The notes: generated by a model from the sequence alone, not told the origin. Shown: positions 11,091-22,614, counted from the first letter of the stretch. The stretch is 64,000 bases of DNA from Rhodocollybia butyracea (GCA_015501585.1 JADNRY010000257.1:1-64000), one strand, 5' to 3'. Made by a program: numbers and translations.

Positions 11091-12777
11091 GCATTACCTT
11101 TACCCTGAATCTATAAGACTCTAGATGTAGCCTGTTTCCATTTAACAAACTGAGGATGGGAGAATATCCACTCTCCAGTTCCAGGGGTTCTCTTATCACA
11201 TGCTGCTACAAAATTTTTAGAGGGATTAGTGTTGGAAATATTATCAGCTGTGCAATTGATTTGCTCGCCGATATTTCTCCAGTAGTTTTAGATGTTTATT
11301 CTGCCCCGGAGTGCATGCTGGTGTGGAGCTTATCTGTCTTATGTTTTATCTTATATTTCTCCATATATTTCTCCATATATTTCTCCGTAGCTGCAGCTTA
11401 TTTAAACCACCGTTCAATATTATTTTCCCCTGCGTGTTTACTAGGGCTTCTCTGCTATAGACCAGAGTGAAGTGATCTTTCGGCGACTTCTTCATTTTAC
11501 TCCAACAATTAGGTGCTTTTAACCATTTCCGAACATTTGACAGATCATTGATCTCTTCAATGGAAATGTTACTCGAGGATATGAAGAAGAGACTTTAAGA
11601 TTACACCCACTCCAGGTATGATAGTTATTGTGGATGGTAGTTGCTGCTTGAAATTGCGGGTTGACCAAGGTAAAGTTGGAAGCACCGGTAAAACATGCTA
11701 CCAGAAGTTTTAAGCTAGATTTATTGAATTAGCCAAGTCATAGTTACCCGCCCAGCCTCTCTGCGCCAGCCTGAGGGTTGTTTTGCTCCTCTCTGATCAT
11801 GTTGATTAGCACTGGACTGATGACTGTGAGGTGATCTCAAATTCTTACCTGGAATCTCTGCACAAAGGTTCAGACATGGTACGAGGTCACAGACAGCAGT
11901 TTCGAAAATCACATGTGGGCTGTGCGTGCACCAGCACGAAGTTACCGAAGGTTACAATTGCTGACGTCCTCAAAGTGTCAGATTATTCGGCTACTCTAAC
12001 TCTGACTCCTGAGTCATGCCTGCTAGTTTTCTTTCTTTATTCTTTTCTTACCGACTCGAAGACCTGAATGAATGTTCGGAGCCTGAGTATCATTGTTCTG
12101 CCATCAGGAGTGAGGCCAAGGTGACCAAGAATTTGGTCAATAAGTTCATGGACACATGCACGGTATGTGTGTAGCATCAGCAATTTCTCCACAATCGTGA
12201 TCGGTATGATTGGCATGTATACATTCAATTCACACCTGATTATACAAATTTCAGAAGGTATGAGGTATGTATGGACCCCAAGTGCATAATAGAAATGCCT
12301 CATTATAGATCATTATACCTGCGGGTCAGATTGCTATTACTCTTTAGTAATTCAGTTCTTGGTCTTCTGAGGCATTGCACAATACCAGTGACAAATCATG
12401 GCAGAAATTGGGTGGGCCCCTCGTTCCTTGTCCTTTGTCCAGCTCTTAGTTTCTACACTTGGCATCCTCATTGTACACCCAATACACATAACACAAACGG
12501 TAAACCTCACTCAATTAACCTAACACCTACCATTAATTTATTGCAACTTTTGAATTCTGGTTGGTTGCGATAGTGTCCTCTTGTTCTAACCCAAAAATCT
12601 CAAACAACGTTCTGGATCACTTGCTGCAAGCACCTTGATTCTCAAATTTGTTGTTGTGTTTTTATCCTTGGACAAGTGGGTGAAAGGGCCCAGCAATCGG
12701 GACCTTGCGAGGGTCATTGAGGGTACGACGGTGTTTCAGTGGCACCAAGCTAGTGTTGGAATCAAGTATTCCACGTG
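11091..12777. other. unassigned; probable lost 5' part of the NLR gene
   Basis: The NLR N-terminal exon(s) should lie here on the minus strand, but I find no convincing coding beyond the Walker A exon. The rest shows only short frames. A fragment resembling the 3' body of the tRNA-Asp unit begins near 12,830. Confidence 0.4.
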
Positions 12778-12806
12778 ACAGCTGGGTTCAACTCCCAGCC
12801 AGGGAG
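12778..12806 (+). pseudogene. 3' fragment of a tRNA-Asp unit
   Basis: CTGGGTTCAACTCCCAG followed by CCAGGGAG is the T-arm and 3' acceptor strand of the tRNA-Asp unit seen elsewhere in the window. The D-arm and anticodon arm are absent. The repeat body (TTTTTGACCCATCCCA...) follows. Confidence 0.7.
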
Positions 12807-12981
12807 CTGCTTGCAGGGTCTGTTAGTCACTCTTTTTGACCCATCCCATCTGGCCTTTTTCTCATTTCCTTTCTAAGTTATCTCTTGCTTTTTTTTGCGA
12901 GTATGTGCAGCGGGATCCCTCATTGAACTTTGGTTTCATTAGTAGTAGATCCAAGTCTCAAATTCCCCAAATATAACTATC

Positions 12982-13090
12982 TCCCTGGTAGTATATTGGT
13001 TAGTACACGCGCCTGTATGCCCTTGTCCTAATCACTTGTCCTAATCCCATGTCCCGCGCGAAAAGCTGGGTTCAACTCCCAGCCAGGGAG
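12982..13090 (+). pseudogene. tRNA-Asp-like unit with anticodon position GTA
   Basis: The acceptor strands TCCCTGG/CCAGGGA pair fully, and the D- and T-arms are intact. The anticodon loop reads CTGTAT where the other copies read CTGTCA, so the nominal anticodon is GTA (Tyr). The intron is unrelated to those of the other copies. I treat it as a mutated unit unlikely to act as tRNA-Asp. Confidence 0.6.
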
Positions 13091-13398
13091 CTGTGTAGCA
13101 GTGAGTTTGTGTTGAGCTACTTTCCAACTATTTTTGATCATCCCACTGACTGCCTTACTCTGTGGTACTTTTTCATCGACTTGGTCAATTGAGATTTACC
13201 CACATATATATCATACATACATACCCACTGGCCAATCCAGATTCCAGAAGAAACCTGATGGCCCTCCGATAACCTTCACTAGCTCCAAGCTCCAAACCCG
13301 TGCAGCGCAAATGCCAAACGGGTCCCTCTCTTCCAGCGTGCAATAAGGCATACTACTTCAAATTGTGGCAAATATAACTATCTCCCTGGTAGTATATC

Positions 13399-13747
13399 TG
13401 TTGGAACTAAGAGACACATTAGTACGTAGTACAACTAAGCTCAGCCAGAAGTGATGAAGGCTAAATCATATTACCATACCTAAGAGACACGTTAGTACGT
13501 AGTACAACTAAAGCTATAGGTATAGTGTGAGCATAGATGGCATAAAGCATAAGTATAACAGACATACCTCAGCCAGAAGTGATGAAGGCTGATGAAAAGA
13601 AGGGAACGTTGATAGGTACAGTATAAGTAGAAATCCGTATCAATGAAATAAAAGTTAAAACAAATGATAAGAACTCGGGTCTGATATCTACTCGGTATTG
13701 GAGCTGTACATAGCGGCGGCCATATACCGCGGACTGAATATCCAACA
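13399..13747 (-). repeat. copia 3' LTR (with internal duplication)
   Basis: 349 bp, longer than the other LTR because the block TAAGAGACAC...AGTACAACTAA occurs twice near its outer end with about 40 bp of extra sequence between. The rest matches the LTR at 18220-18493 with few differences. Confidence 0.9.
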
Positions 13748-13757
13748 CTCCCCCTCA
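13748..13757 (-). other. copia polypurine tract
   Basis: Minus-strand GAGGGGGAG directly abuts the 3' LTR, the normal position of the plus-strand primer. Confidence 0.8.
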
Positions 13758-13787
13758 ACGAGAATGCATTGGGACAAGTCCCAGTAG

Positions 13788-16700
13788 TCAAGTTGCCTGT
13801 CGATGAGTTTCACCATCAAGAGCTTTGGTGAATATGTCGGCGACATTATCCCTAGAAGCAACAACAACAGCTGTCTGAATATCACCGCAATGAACCGCTT
13901 CACGAATCCAGTGGTGGTGAATTTTGATATGTTTGTTTGCATTAGTGACTTGGTTGGAATTAATGTTCTTCAAAGCCGAAGATGAATCAACAAACATCTG
14001 AGTTGGTTCAGGTTGAGTGAAGTCGAGTTCCTGGAGAAGGGAGCGGAACCAAACAACTTCCCTACCACAAGATCCAGCTGCATAATATTCGGCTTCACTG
14101 GTGGAAGTTGCAACAGCAGTCTGTTTCCTCGTATACCAGGAAAAACAACCTGTACCGAAAGTGAGGGCGGCGCCAGACACCGAACAACCATGTTCAAGGT
14201 GATCAACAAAGTTGGAGTCGGTATAGGCAAAGAAAAGGAGTGACTTGCCACCAAGGACGAGGACAAAGTCAACAGTCCCCTTCAAATAGCGAATAATCTG
14301 TTTCACTGCTTTCCAGTGGATATGACTGGGATTATGCATGAACTGCGCTACTTGTTGGGTGCTGCAAGTAATGTCCGGGCGCGTTCGAGTGGAGGCGTGC
14401 ATGAGAGAACCAACACCTTCAGCGTAGGGCACCAAGCGCATCTCTCTCTGTTCAGGAGAATCATCAGAAGGACAATCAGCTTTGGACAATACCGTCTTTT
14501 CCATGGGTGTTCCAATGGGGTGAGCATCATCAAGTCGGAAACGCGAAATGAGAGACAAGATGTAGGAACATTGGGAAAAGGAAATGGTTCGAGCAGATCT
14601 ATCACGAGTAACAGTCATACCCAAAAATTGAGAGATCTCCCCCTTATCCGAGATATTGAAATGAGTATGGAACTCATCCTTGAATTGAATAATCTGTAGA
14701 ATGGAGGAACCAAAGAGAGCTAGATCATCAACGTGAGTTGCAATGATGATTATTCCATTGGAAGAACGACGAAAGAAGACACAAGGATTGGAAATGCAAA
14801 CCTGAAAGCCAGGTTCAACCAAAACACTTTTTAGTTTCTCATACCAGAGAAAACCAGACTGCTTAAGTTCATAGAGTGCCTTGTTAAGCTTCCAAACCCA
14901 CGAATCCTTTCCTCTGACTGCAAATCCAGGCGGTTGCTTCACATACGTTGGCTGGTCATCAGGGATGGTGCTATTAAGATAAGCAGATTTCACATCAATG
15001 ACATGAATTTCCCAATCCTGGATGGCCGCTATGGTTGCAATACCACGAATGGATTCAATACAAGCAGTCGGAGCGTGGATATTGACAAAGTCAATACCCG
15101 GAATTTGGGTAAAACCCTGAGCTACAAGTTGAGCTCGGTAGACCTCAATGGCCTGAGTGTCGGCATTGCGCTTGATAGCGAAGACCCAGCATGTACCAAT
15201 GGCCTTACAGTCAGGAGGTGGTGGAACAAGAGAGTAAGTCCCAGTCTCCAAGAGCTGGTTAAGCTCGTAATGACAAGCGGCTTCCCACTCTGCATGATCG
15301 GGAGAGTTGAGAGCCTGCGAAACATTGAATGGAATTTCACCACTCAAGATATGAGCCAGTTCGGGCATCTCCCCCTCATCCCCGCTATCATCCATATCAA
15401 GCTCAACATGCGGAGGAATATCCTCATCAATCTGTGGCTGAACTTCTGCTCTCGCACAAGAGCAAGTCTTAGCAGGTGTAGCATCAGAAGGCATGCAGGG
15501 ATTAGGACGAGGGGCACGAGGAGGAGGAGTAGCAGGAGGAACAGGAACAGGAGGGTCAGGTGGGAGAGCGTATGGAGCGGTTATAGGGGAAAACTCATCG
15601 TCATCTTTATAAGTAGGATTTTTGAGAGACGAATAATCATAGGACTCCCCTGCGGCGCTCAAAAGTCCATCTCCATTAGTGTTGTCATCAAACTTCACAA
15701 AGATTGCTGAATGTACACCTTTACCTGGCGTGTACACATAGTACGCCACCCAAGTCTCGTCGAAACCTAGAAAAATACCAGGAGTACCACGAGCGTCAAG
15801 TTTATGCTCCTGTGAGTTGTCGTATACCCAAACTTTACATCCAAAAGAATGCAATTTTCGATGGTCAGGGTGCTTCTTGTACCAGAGATGATAGGGTGTC
15901 TCCCCTTTAGGTAGAGGACTAGCATAAGTCCGGGCACAGATATTAAGAATGTACCAGACAGTGTAGCCCCACATAGAGAGAGGAAGTTGAGAGTGAATAA
16001 GGATAGTGCATACCCGGTCAAAAATTGTACGATTGAGGCGCTCAGAACGGCCGTTCTGTTCAGGAGTGTAAGGAGTGGACTTTTCCCAGTGGATACCGTG
16101 CTCCTTCATCCAATCGCGCCACTCGTTGGCTATATATTCCCCACCATTGTCAGTGCGGAAAACCTTCAACTTTTTGCCGGTTACCTTCTCTACTTCAACT
16201 AACCACTGCTTAAAAGCAGTAAAAGCATCACTCTTGCGGCGAAGCAAGTAACCCCAAGCCATACAGGAGCAATCATTAAGAAACTTGATGAGATACCCCA
16301 TGCTGGTCGTGGTCAAGACCGGAGCTGGTCCCCAAAGATCTGAGTGAACTAGGCCCAGTGGCTCTGAAGCTCTAGAGTTCAATTCAGGAAAGCGCGCACG
16401 GGTGAGCTTTCCCTGCGCACAGGCGTCACAGACAGGGGGTTCTGCAGCCAATTCTGAGGCCATAAGTTTCATGGTCATCCCCTCAAGCGTACCCAAACGG
16501 TACAAGTTACGACAAGCGGGATAGTTCAAATGCCCAAGCTTGTTATGAAGCTGAACCAGTTTGGAGTAAAGCAGAGGTTTGTCCGAGGTGGAAGATGTAA
16601 ACGCAGAGGTGGAGGGAGCAGAGTCAAGGTGATAAAGTCGAGAATCGTCCTTTGTTCCAGTGAAAACAACATCCTCCTCATCAATAAGGCGCTGGATAAA

Positions 16701-17271
16701 AGTACCAGCATCATCCTTACTGAATGTTACACATTTCCCTGCGCCGAAGACAGTATAACACTTAGCTTCGTCGAGTCAGGAAACAGAAATGAGGGTAGGA
16801 GAGGAGTCAGGAATGAAAACAGTGTCCTTCAGATTGAGACGGACAAGTTGACGATGGCGACAACGCGCAAGAAAAACGGCTATACCTCGACCTGCAATCT
16901 TCATAGTACCATGACCAAATCCAGTAACCTTCTGAGAAATGGCTGGATGGTGGAAAGACGTGAAGTCGGCACAAACAGAATGAATGTGAGATGTAGTACC
17001 AGAGTCGATAATGATGGGAGGCCTATCGGCAGTAGTACCAGCTGGATACACTGACTCAGACATAGGCTGGGAGGAATTCACATTTGTAGAAGTCTCGGTC
17101 ACCAGGTAAGCAGAGAAATCGATAATATTGGCGCCCGAAGAAGATTCTATGAAATGTGATGAGGTAGACTGCTCAGTTTCACCTCCTCCCCCACTATCCA
17201 CATGGTGGGCTTTCTCTTTGCCCTTCTTCTTATTTTTCCTCTTTCTGTTACCTCCCTTAGCCTCCATAATG
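13788..17271 (-). pseudogene. copia pol (protease-integrase-RT-RNase H)
   Basis: The protease active site is IIDSGTT near 16960. An in-frame TGA at about 16776 follows (probably from CGA, a CpG transition). The integrase has the HH-CC zinc motif (CDACAQGK) and catalytic residues in HSDLWGP, RTDNGGEY and NGRSERLNRT. The RT shows DVKSAYLN and the HVDD box (usual form YVDD). RNase H has AYTDSNF and STSEAEYYAA. After the stop, 913 codons are open to 13788. The polyprotein normally supplies all enzymes for reverse transcription and integration. The H in HVDD is unusual and could matter for activity. Confidence 0.9.
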
Positions 17272-18120
17272 TTTCCCACCACCGGGCTTACGGCAAAAAT
17301 CCTTGGTGTGACCGGGAGTGTGGCAGTTGACACAATAATAATCTCCACGGGCCGCATAGGAGCGTTCAAGCACAGCGACGGCGGCTTCTATGTTCGACAT
17401 GCCGGAATTAGAGTTCTTGTTGGGATGAGCCGAACGGTAAGAACCTAAGATCTGTTGGACAGTCGACTCAAGAGTAGTGCTGGAGGTGAGAGAGAAACTG
17501 CGGATCCAGGTGTGCCAAGGCCCGGTCGCACCTTCCTCATTGGGGAGAGTAGTGACAAGAATAGCAGAGGCAAACCCTTCCTCCACAACGTACCCAGCTT
17601 TCCGGATATCCTGCAGAGCAGATTCAAAACCCTGAAGATGGGCAGACAAAGAATCAAAGCTATGCTGGAGCGGAAGTCGGCGGGTGAGTTGGGAGAAGAA
17701 CGTCATGATGAGACCAGAACCCTGAGGACCATAAGTACCCGAAAGTCATTTATAGGCGGCGGCGCTTGTAAGACCTTCTACCATGCTGACCATGCTCTCA
17801 GAGATACACTGGAGAAGCATGTTCATCATATAAGAATCCATCCGTTGCCAGATAAGATACTTAGTGTTGGTATCGGGAGGACAAACAAGCGCGCCCGACA
17901 AAATAGACTGACATCCTACTGTGCAAGCACCAGTGAGGAAGACGGCAGACCAAGACGAAAAATTTGTTTCACCTTTGAGCTTAGTGTCACGAGGGAAGAG
18001 CGAATTTCCACCACTAGGGATGGTCCAATCACTCGGAATAGTCGGCGCGGTCATAGTGGTCTGTGTACTCGAAGTAGTCTGAGTAGGTTGGGTAGTAGGA
18101 GCGGAAGGGGTAGTAGACAT
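17257..18120 (-). pseudogene. copia gag (capsid, zinc knuckle)
   Basis: The start is the ATG at 18120, with a Ser/Thr/Pro/Gln-rich N-terminus, then LKGETNFSSWSAVF typical of copia Gag. The frame meets a TGA near 17743 (TGG to TGA is the simplest change) and continues to a zinc knuckle CVNCHTPGHTKDFC near 17300. Just after, in the GGGAAA run near 17265, the frame moves by one base before protease begins. Gag packages the element RNA. Confidence 0.85.
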
Positions 18121-18205
18121 CGATAGAGATGAGGGTTATGCGGGAAGAGAAGATAAAAGATTCGATTCCGGTAATCACTATAAGGCTGGCTGTATCAGGC
18201 GGACT

Positions 18206-18219
18206 CGGGGCCCATAACC
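18206..18219 (-). other. copia primer-binding site, half-initiator-tRNA type
   Basis: GGTTATGGGCCC directly inside the 5' LTR is complementary, with one difference, to the anticodon-loop region of initiator tRNA-Met (GGGCTCATAACC). That indicates priming by an internal tRNA fragment as known for Drosophila copia, instead of the tRNA 3' end. Confidence 0.6.
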
Positions 18220-18493
18220 TGTTGGAACTAAGAGACACGTTAGTACGTAGTACAACTAAGCTATAGGTATAGTGTGATCATAGATGGCATAAAGCATAAG
18301 TATAACAACATACCTCAGCCAGAAGTGATGAAGGCTGAGGAAAAGAAGGGAACGTCGATATGTACAGTATAAGTAGAAATCCGTATCAATGAAATAAAAG
18401 TTAAAACAAATGATAAGAACTCGGGTCTGATATCTACTCGGTATTGGAGCTGTACATACCGGCGGCCATATACTGCGGACCAAATATCCAACA
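18220..18493 (-). repeat. copia 5' LTR
   Basis: 274 bp with TGTTGGA/TCCAACA ends. It lacks the duplicated block of the other LTR and otherwise matches it closely. Confidence 0.9.
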
Positions 18494-18842
18494 ATATCGG
18501 CTAGTACACGCGCCTGTCATAATCTCGTTTAGAGAACTCTTACCGCACGAAAGCTGGGTTCGACTCCCAGCCAGCGAGCTATTAAGTCAGTTTCCAACTA
18601 TTATTTTTGACCATGCCCCACTGCCTGGCTTACTCTGTGCCACTTTTTCATCGACTTGGTCTATTAAGCATACATACATACCCACTGGCCAATCCAGATT
18701 CCAAAAGACCTTTGATGGCCCTCCGATAGCCTTCACTAGCTCCAAGCTCCAAACTGTGTAACCGTGTATGCCACACGGGTCCCGCTCTTGTGTGCTAAAA
18801 CATGTCTACTACATGCTTACTCGATGCATACTAGTTCAAATT

Positions 18843-19723
18843 GCTCCAAAGATAACTAACTCCCTGGTAGTATATCGGCTAGTACACGCGCCTGTCATAC
18901 GTGGTGAATTTCGGGGATTCCACCGTGCGCGAAAGCTGGGTTCGACTCCCAGCCAGGGAGCTGTTTGGCCTGTGGAATTTAACCCTTTTTTATTTATTTT
19001 TATTTATTTTTATTTTTTTTTTTACACTGGCCAGATCCAAGAGCAACCCAGAACCCTCCAAGGGAATCCTCATGGTCTCCCCGATTGTCTTCCTTCACCA
19101 CTAACTATCTCCAAGCACCTTGCAAGTTCCGGCTATATAACTAGTCTAGGGGGGGAGAAGAAAGGAGAAAAAGCAACTGGAACCAAGGCTTCAAAGCTTC
19201 AAAGCTTCAACCCCATATCTGAAGTTCTAGTTAACCCAGTAACGACTCAAGTACTCATCACTAGGTCCACTTGAAACTTTTGATACCTTTGAAACCTTTG
19301 AAACCTTTGAAACCCCCCCCCCCCCAGGATAGCGCCACACAGGAGAGTGAGGCTAAGCAAGCTGAGCAAGCCCACAACAATCTGTGGGTATCTGTAGTTA
19401 TCTGTAGTACTTTTCTCTCGGAGCAAAACAATCTCATAACCGCATGAAGGTAAAACACAACAGTAAACGCAACCTGAGGGAACCCAAAGCGCAAAAAAAA
19501 AAAAAAAAGATTCATTCGATTTGATTAATACAAAGTTTGTTTCCTACAAGTACCTTATACTTATACTATTGCGTTAACAAAAAAAAAACGGAAAAGCAAG
19601 ACTAGACTAGACAAACAGGACTAGACAAAGCGAACAAGAGGATCCATGCACGACATACGATAACCACCACACTCCGCGCTCATACGCTCATACGCTCATA
19701 TCCCATAATCGAAATCCACGACA
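18843..19723. repeat. segmental duplication, copy A (of 23812-24679)
   Basis: Near-identical to 23812-24679: tRNA-Asp unit, the same downstream spacer (ACTGGCCAGATCCAAGAGC..., GGCTTCAAAGCTTCAAAGC), A-rich tract, and the 3' end of the LCB3-like gene (VDFDYGI plus stop on the minus strand at 19693-19723). Copy A has about 150 bp extra at 19263-19420, including a run of C, and lacks the decamer expansion. It ends abruptly at 19723 where a fragment of the palindrome-ended repeat begins. The tRNA introns differ between the copies. Confidence 0.85.
18861..18960 (+). tRNA. tRNA-Asp(GTC) with intron
   Basis: TCCCTGG/CCAGGGA acceptor, GTAT/GTAC D-stem, CTGGG/CCCAG T-stem with TTCGACT loop, discriminator G, and anticodon loop CTGTCA with GTC. 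The anticodon stem CGCGC pairs with GCGCG after removal of an intron of about 28 nt. The intron is unlike that of the duplicate at 23830. Whether it is transcribed as a tRNA or is a SINE head cannot be told from sequence. Confidence 0.7.
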
Positions 19724-19917
19724 TTAGCCTCCCGATCAACACCCAGAATCACGTCGTGGTAGCGGAAGAACCACTCTGCCATATGCACATGAGAATCTTT
19801 GATTGACATTTAATTATGTGCCACCTGTCATTGATATCTATTGTTACTAACAATAAATAATTGTAAAATCTCTGGACTTGTTGTGACAAGTCAATAATTA
19901 TTAAAAGCGTGTTGGGT
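19724..19917 (+). repeat. end fragment of palindrome-ended repeat, copy 3
   Basis: About 190 bp matching the end at 48,080-48,275, including GACTTGTTGTGACAAGTC, AACAATAAATAATTGTAAAA and the terminal AAAAGCGTGTTGG. The inner part is missing; its inner edge is fused to the LCB3 3' fragment. Confidence 0.75.
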
Positions 19918-20219
19918 TCAGAAAACAGGCTCTAATGTCTAAATAAATTGTCAGTAGCATCAGTGGATGCAGATATTGGCACTTGTTAATACTGGAGTAA
20001 ACATGACTTGTACACAAAAGTACATAAATGAAATTCAGGACAAATTATCTACCCAAGGGAAGAAAGAAAATGGAAGGAAAAATTATGAGACAAGAATCTG
20101 GCACTTTGTCCAGGGCAGAGGGGCAAGGATTGTGCAGGGAAACAAAATCACTAGAGAACTTACTCCCTGGAATACCTGACAATGCTACAGATATAAGCTT
20201 GTAAGATTGCCGTATCTAT
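19918..20219. other. spacer, nothing recognised
   Basis: No coding or repeat signature is seen. It may include the 3' end of the membrane-protein gene on the minus strand, whose stop codon I did not place. Confidence 0.3.
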
Positions 20220-21790
20220 TCATGCCTTCCACCTGAATCAACTTACCTGAAACCAATTGTATTGGTCTCCTGGTCAGTCTGTGAAGCATCAGCAGTGACG
20301 TCCGAGGGATTCAAACTGTTAGAGATCTGCTGTGATTGTAATTGTTGACTCAGTGTGGGGACCTCTTCAAGGTGGAAACTTTGCTCATATGTGTTCTTGG
20401 TTTGAACCAAGATGAAGATAGCAACAGGATTCAAGCCCTGCAGGTGCAGCAAGATCAGTATTAAGTAAGCCTAAATAACAGGTAGGTCCTCACAGCAGCC
20501 ATTGCATAAACTTGGTTTATGGATATTGCGGCAAATAACAAGTGTTCATCAATATGCCCTATATTTGTCTCCAATTCATCCAATATCAAGACAAGGAGCT
20601 ACAAGATTTGACTCAGCAGAATGACCTTACATGTGGTAGAATATGTACCTGCAAAAGTGCAAAAATTGCCCCAGACTCTACAAGAAGAAGAAGAATTTCT
20701 TCTACTTTGCTCCGTTTCCTCCTAATTAAAATTGATCTCATAGATTTATGATGTGTCCTGCAATATCAATAGCAATAAAGACATAAGGGTCAAACACAAG
20801 ACACTACTCACCAAGCACGAAAAGCTATTAAACATGTTGCCACCATATTCACAGATAATGACAGCACAAAAGTGACCCCATCAAGAATTTGACTCTGGGA
20901 CAGGTCTTGATGATCATAACCAATGTCTGTGGCAACAGCATCAGCCAAGCTAACACCTGGTGTTGGAGCTGCATAAGATTTTGTGAACAGGGATCTATAT
21001 ATCAATGTCACCTATATCTGCGAACATCAACACAAACAAAGTCCATTTCACTTTCTTGTTATCCATCCACACTGCCCAAGCTCTCCACGCAATAACACCA
21101 TCAGCGATCAATCCCTTGGCACCAGATTTAGGTCATTTAGTACCTCCGTATAAGGTTCACCAAACTCACTATAATATTTTGTAGCCAGTTTTGCATTTTT
21201 GCATAGACCAGAATTTGTGATTGCATAGTTGATGCTGCTATTTGCTCCCTAATACCTCCGGGTAGAGATAGTACCAGGTAATGCTTAACAAGGTCAAACA
21301 ACAATCCCACATTTGACACAAAGACCATCAACATCAGAACAAATGTGCCAAAGAGTACAGAAAACATTGCTTTCTTTGCAACCCCGGTATTTTTGTCTCT
21401 CCTGCAGAATCAACATACTCAAATAAATATCTTTTCAGGATGTGAAGGTGTGAGGACTCACAAGTAAATGTACAAACTGATGCAGAATGTCAAACAGTAT
21501 ATCCCTAAAAAGTATATTGAGCATAATTCACCTCACTATCAGTCATCAGCAAAACGTGGGTGCACGGGAAGCCGCTTTCCGGCACTGTACAGTGCTGGGG
21601 GCCGCTGGGAGCCGCTGGAAACGGCTGTAGAGTGCCTGACAACGGCGCCAGCTCACCCACGTTTTGCTGATGGTGTATTAGGCCAATGCACCAATAAAAA
21701 CGGAGCTGAGCACAATTATTAGGCCAACATCCTGCATAATCATAAGTCCAATTGCTGATGTATCAGCCACTTCTTCTGGAGTCATGACCT
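20220..21790 (-). CDS. multi-pass membrane protein, agaric-type, multi-exon
   Basis: Minus-strand exons, in order: about 21785-21695 (VADTSAIGLMIMQDVGLIIV, membrane-like); about 21513-21468 (ILFDILHQFVHLL, then a GTGAGT donor); about 21402-21145 (AMFSVLFGTFVLMLMVFVS); about 21110-21020 (IAWRAWAVWMDNKKVKW); about 21005-20815 (FVLSLSVNMVATCLIAFRAW, GTGAGT donor); about 20762-20650 (SMRSILIRRKRSKVEEILLL, then VESGAIFALLQ); about 20610-20480; and 20438-20245 ending at a GTAAGT donor. The WRAW motif followed by ATCLIAFRAW and VEEILLLLVESGAI resembles a common uncharacterised Agaricomycete membrane protein family (from memory). Function unknown. A MITE sits between the first two exons. Start (ATG near 21785) and stop are uncertain. 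Confidence 0.6.
21544..21672. mobile_element. 129-bp MITE in a probable intron
   Basis: Inverted termini CATCAGCAAAACGTGGGTG. The GC-rich interior has GCCGCTGGGAGCCGCTGG. It is flanked by GT on both sides. It lies between the first two exon-like blocks of the membrane-protein gene and would be spliced out if the intron runs from about 21694 to 21514. Confidence 0.7.
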
Positions 21791-21899
21791 TGGCAAGAAG
21801 GGGTTCAGTAGCTGGAATTTCTTGGTAGAACAATTTGGGAATGATGGTTATATAGTGGCAGGAGCATGATAACCTCTCAATGTAACAATCAGACAAATA

Positions 21900-22614
21900 T
21901 CAAGTACAGCAAACACCCTATGGCAGCTCAGTTGGTATCTATGACCTTTTGGTATCTTCAGACACAGGAAAGTTCTCATCCCCATGATACACATACATTC
22001 TGATTTGCAAGTTGCAACTAAGGCTCAGTCTAGTGCTGTTGGACTCAACTAAGTACTGTACTTACTGAATCTTCTATTTGTCAATTGAGGCTATCAAGCA
22101 CAAATGATATATGATGCAGGTTTCATTTTTTTGGGTCCTCAATTGAAATATTTCAGGCGCAGTGGCAAGCTTCACAGCAAATATGCTGGAACTGACATCA
22201 GGAAAAGTACGTCTCAACTCAAGGCCGCTAAATGCAACTTTCAGTGACTTAAGTGCACTGCCTCTTGGTGCCCCTCAGCCCTAGAGTGAACTCACTGGCT
22301 CAATCAAAGGTTAGTGTGGCAGTCTACTAAGCGTCACGACTCAGGTGTGCTCCGACAACTATTGCCTATACCCTAGGAGGCACGGAGAAGCTTCAGGTCA
22401 AGGAGGGAAATATTGGATAAAGGATAAATAGTAAAATCAAACAAGCAATGAGATGAAACATAAGGAATAATGAACACCTGATTCGGGAACACTAGATTTT
22501 TGTACGGCCTAGCAGATTGGGCCGACGTAAGGGTAGGTGTAACGCGTCCCCTGGATATAATCTTGGACAGAGGGGAGTGCGGGATGGCTCGAACGATGTA
22601 AGTGTGTCATTGTG
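21900..22614. other. spacer, nothing recognised
   Basis: This is the upstream region of the membrane-protein gene. Only short frames are present. Confidence 0.4.

Larger units (their letters stand above)
13399..18493 (-). mobile_element. Ty1/copia LTR retrotransposon, 5.1 kb
   Basis: It is bounded by LTRs with TGTTGGA...TCCAACA ends and the 5-bp target duplication ATATC (13394-13398 and 18494-18498). On the minus strand the order is LTR, primer-binding site, gag with zinc knuckle, protease, integrase, reverse transcriptase, RNase H, polypurine tract, LTR. Integrase before RT defines copia. The body is largely open but has two stop codons and one frameshift, so this copy is probably inactive yet fairly young. 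It lies inside the D-arm of a tRNA-Asp unit. Confidence 0.95.
13383..18578 (+). pseudogene. tRNA-Asp unit split by a copia element
   Basis: The first 16 nt (acceptor strand and start of the D-arm, 13383-13398) are separated from the rest (18494-18578) by the whole copia element; ATATC (tRNA positions 12-16) is duplicated at the junctions. The 3' half also has base changes in the anticodon stem (GCACG) and acceptor (CCAGCGA). The intron (25 nt, TAATCTCGTTTAG...) is the same family as that of the unit at 37148-37243. Confidence 0.85.

Noticed and set aside
14934..15710. 258-aa plus-strand frame
   Set aside because: Exact antisense of the copia pol coding region, with no motif of its own.
16530..18126. 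Plus-strand frames of 174 and 223 aa
   Set aside because: Antisense shadows of copia protease and gag; the minus strand shows the zinc knuckle and DSGTT.
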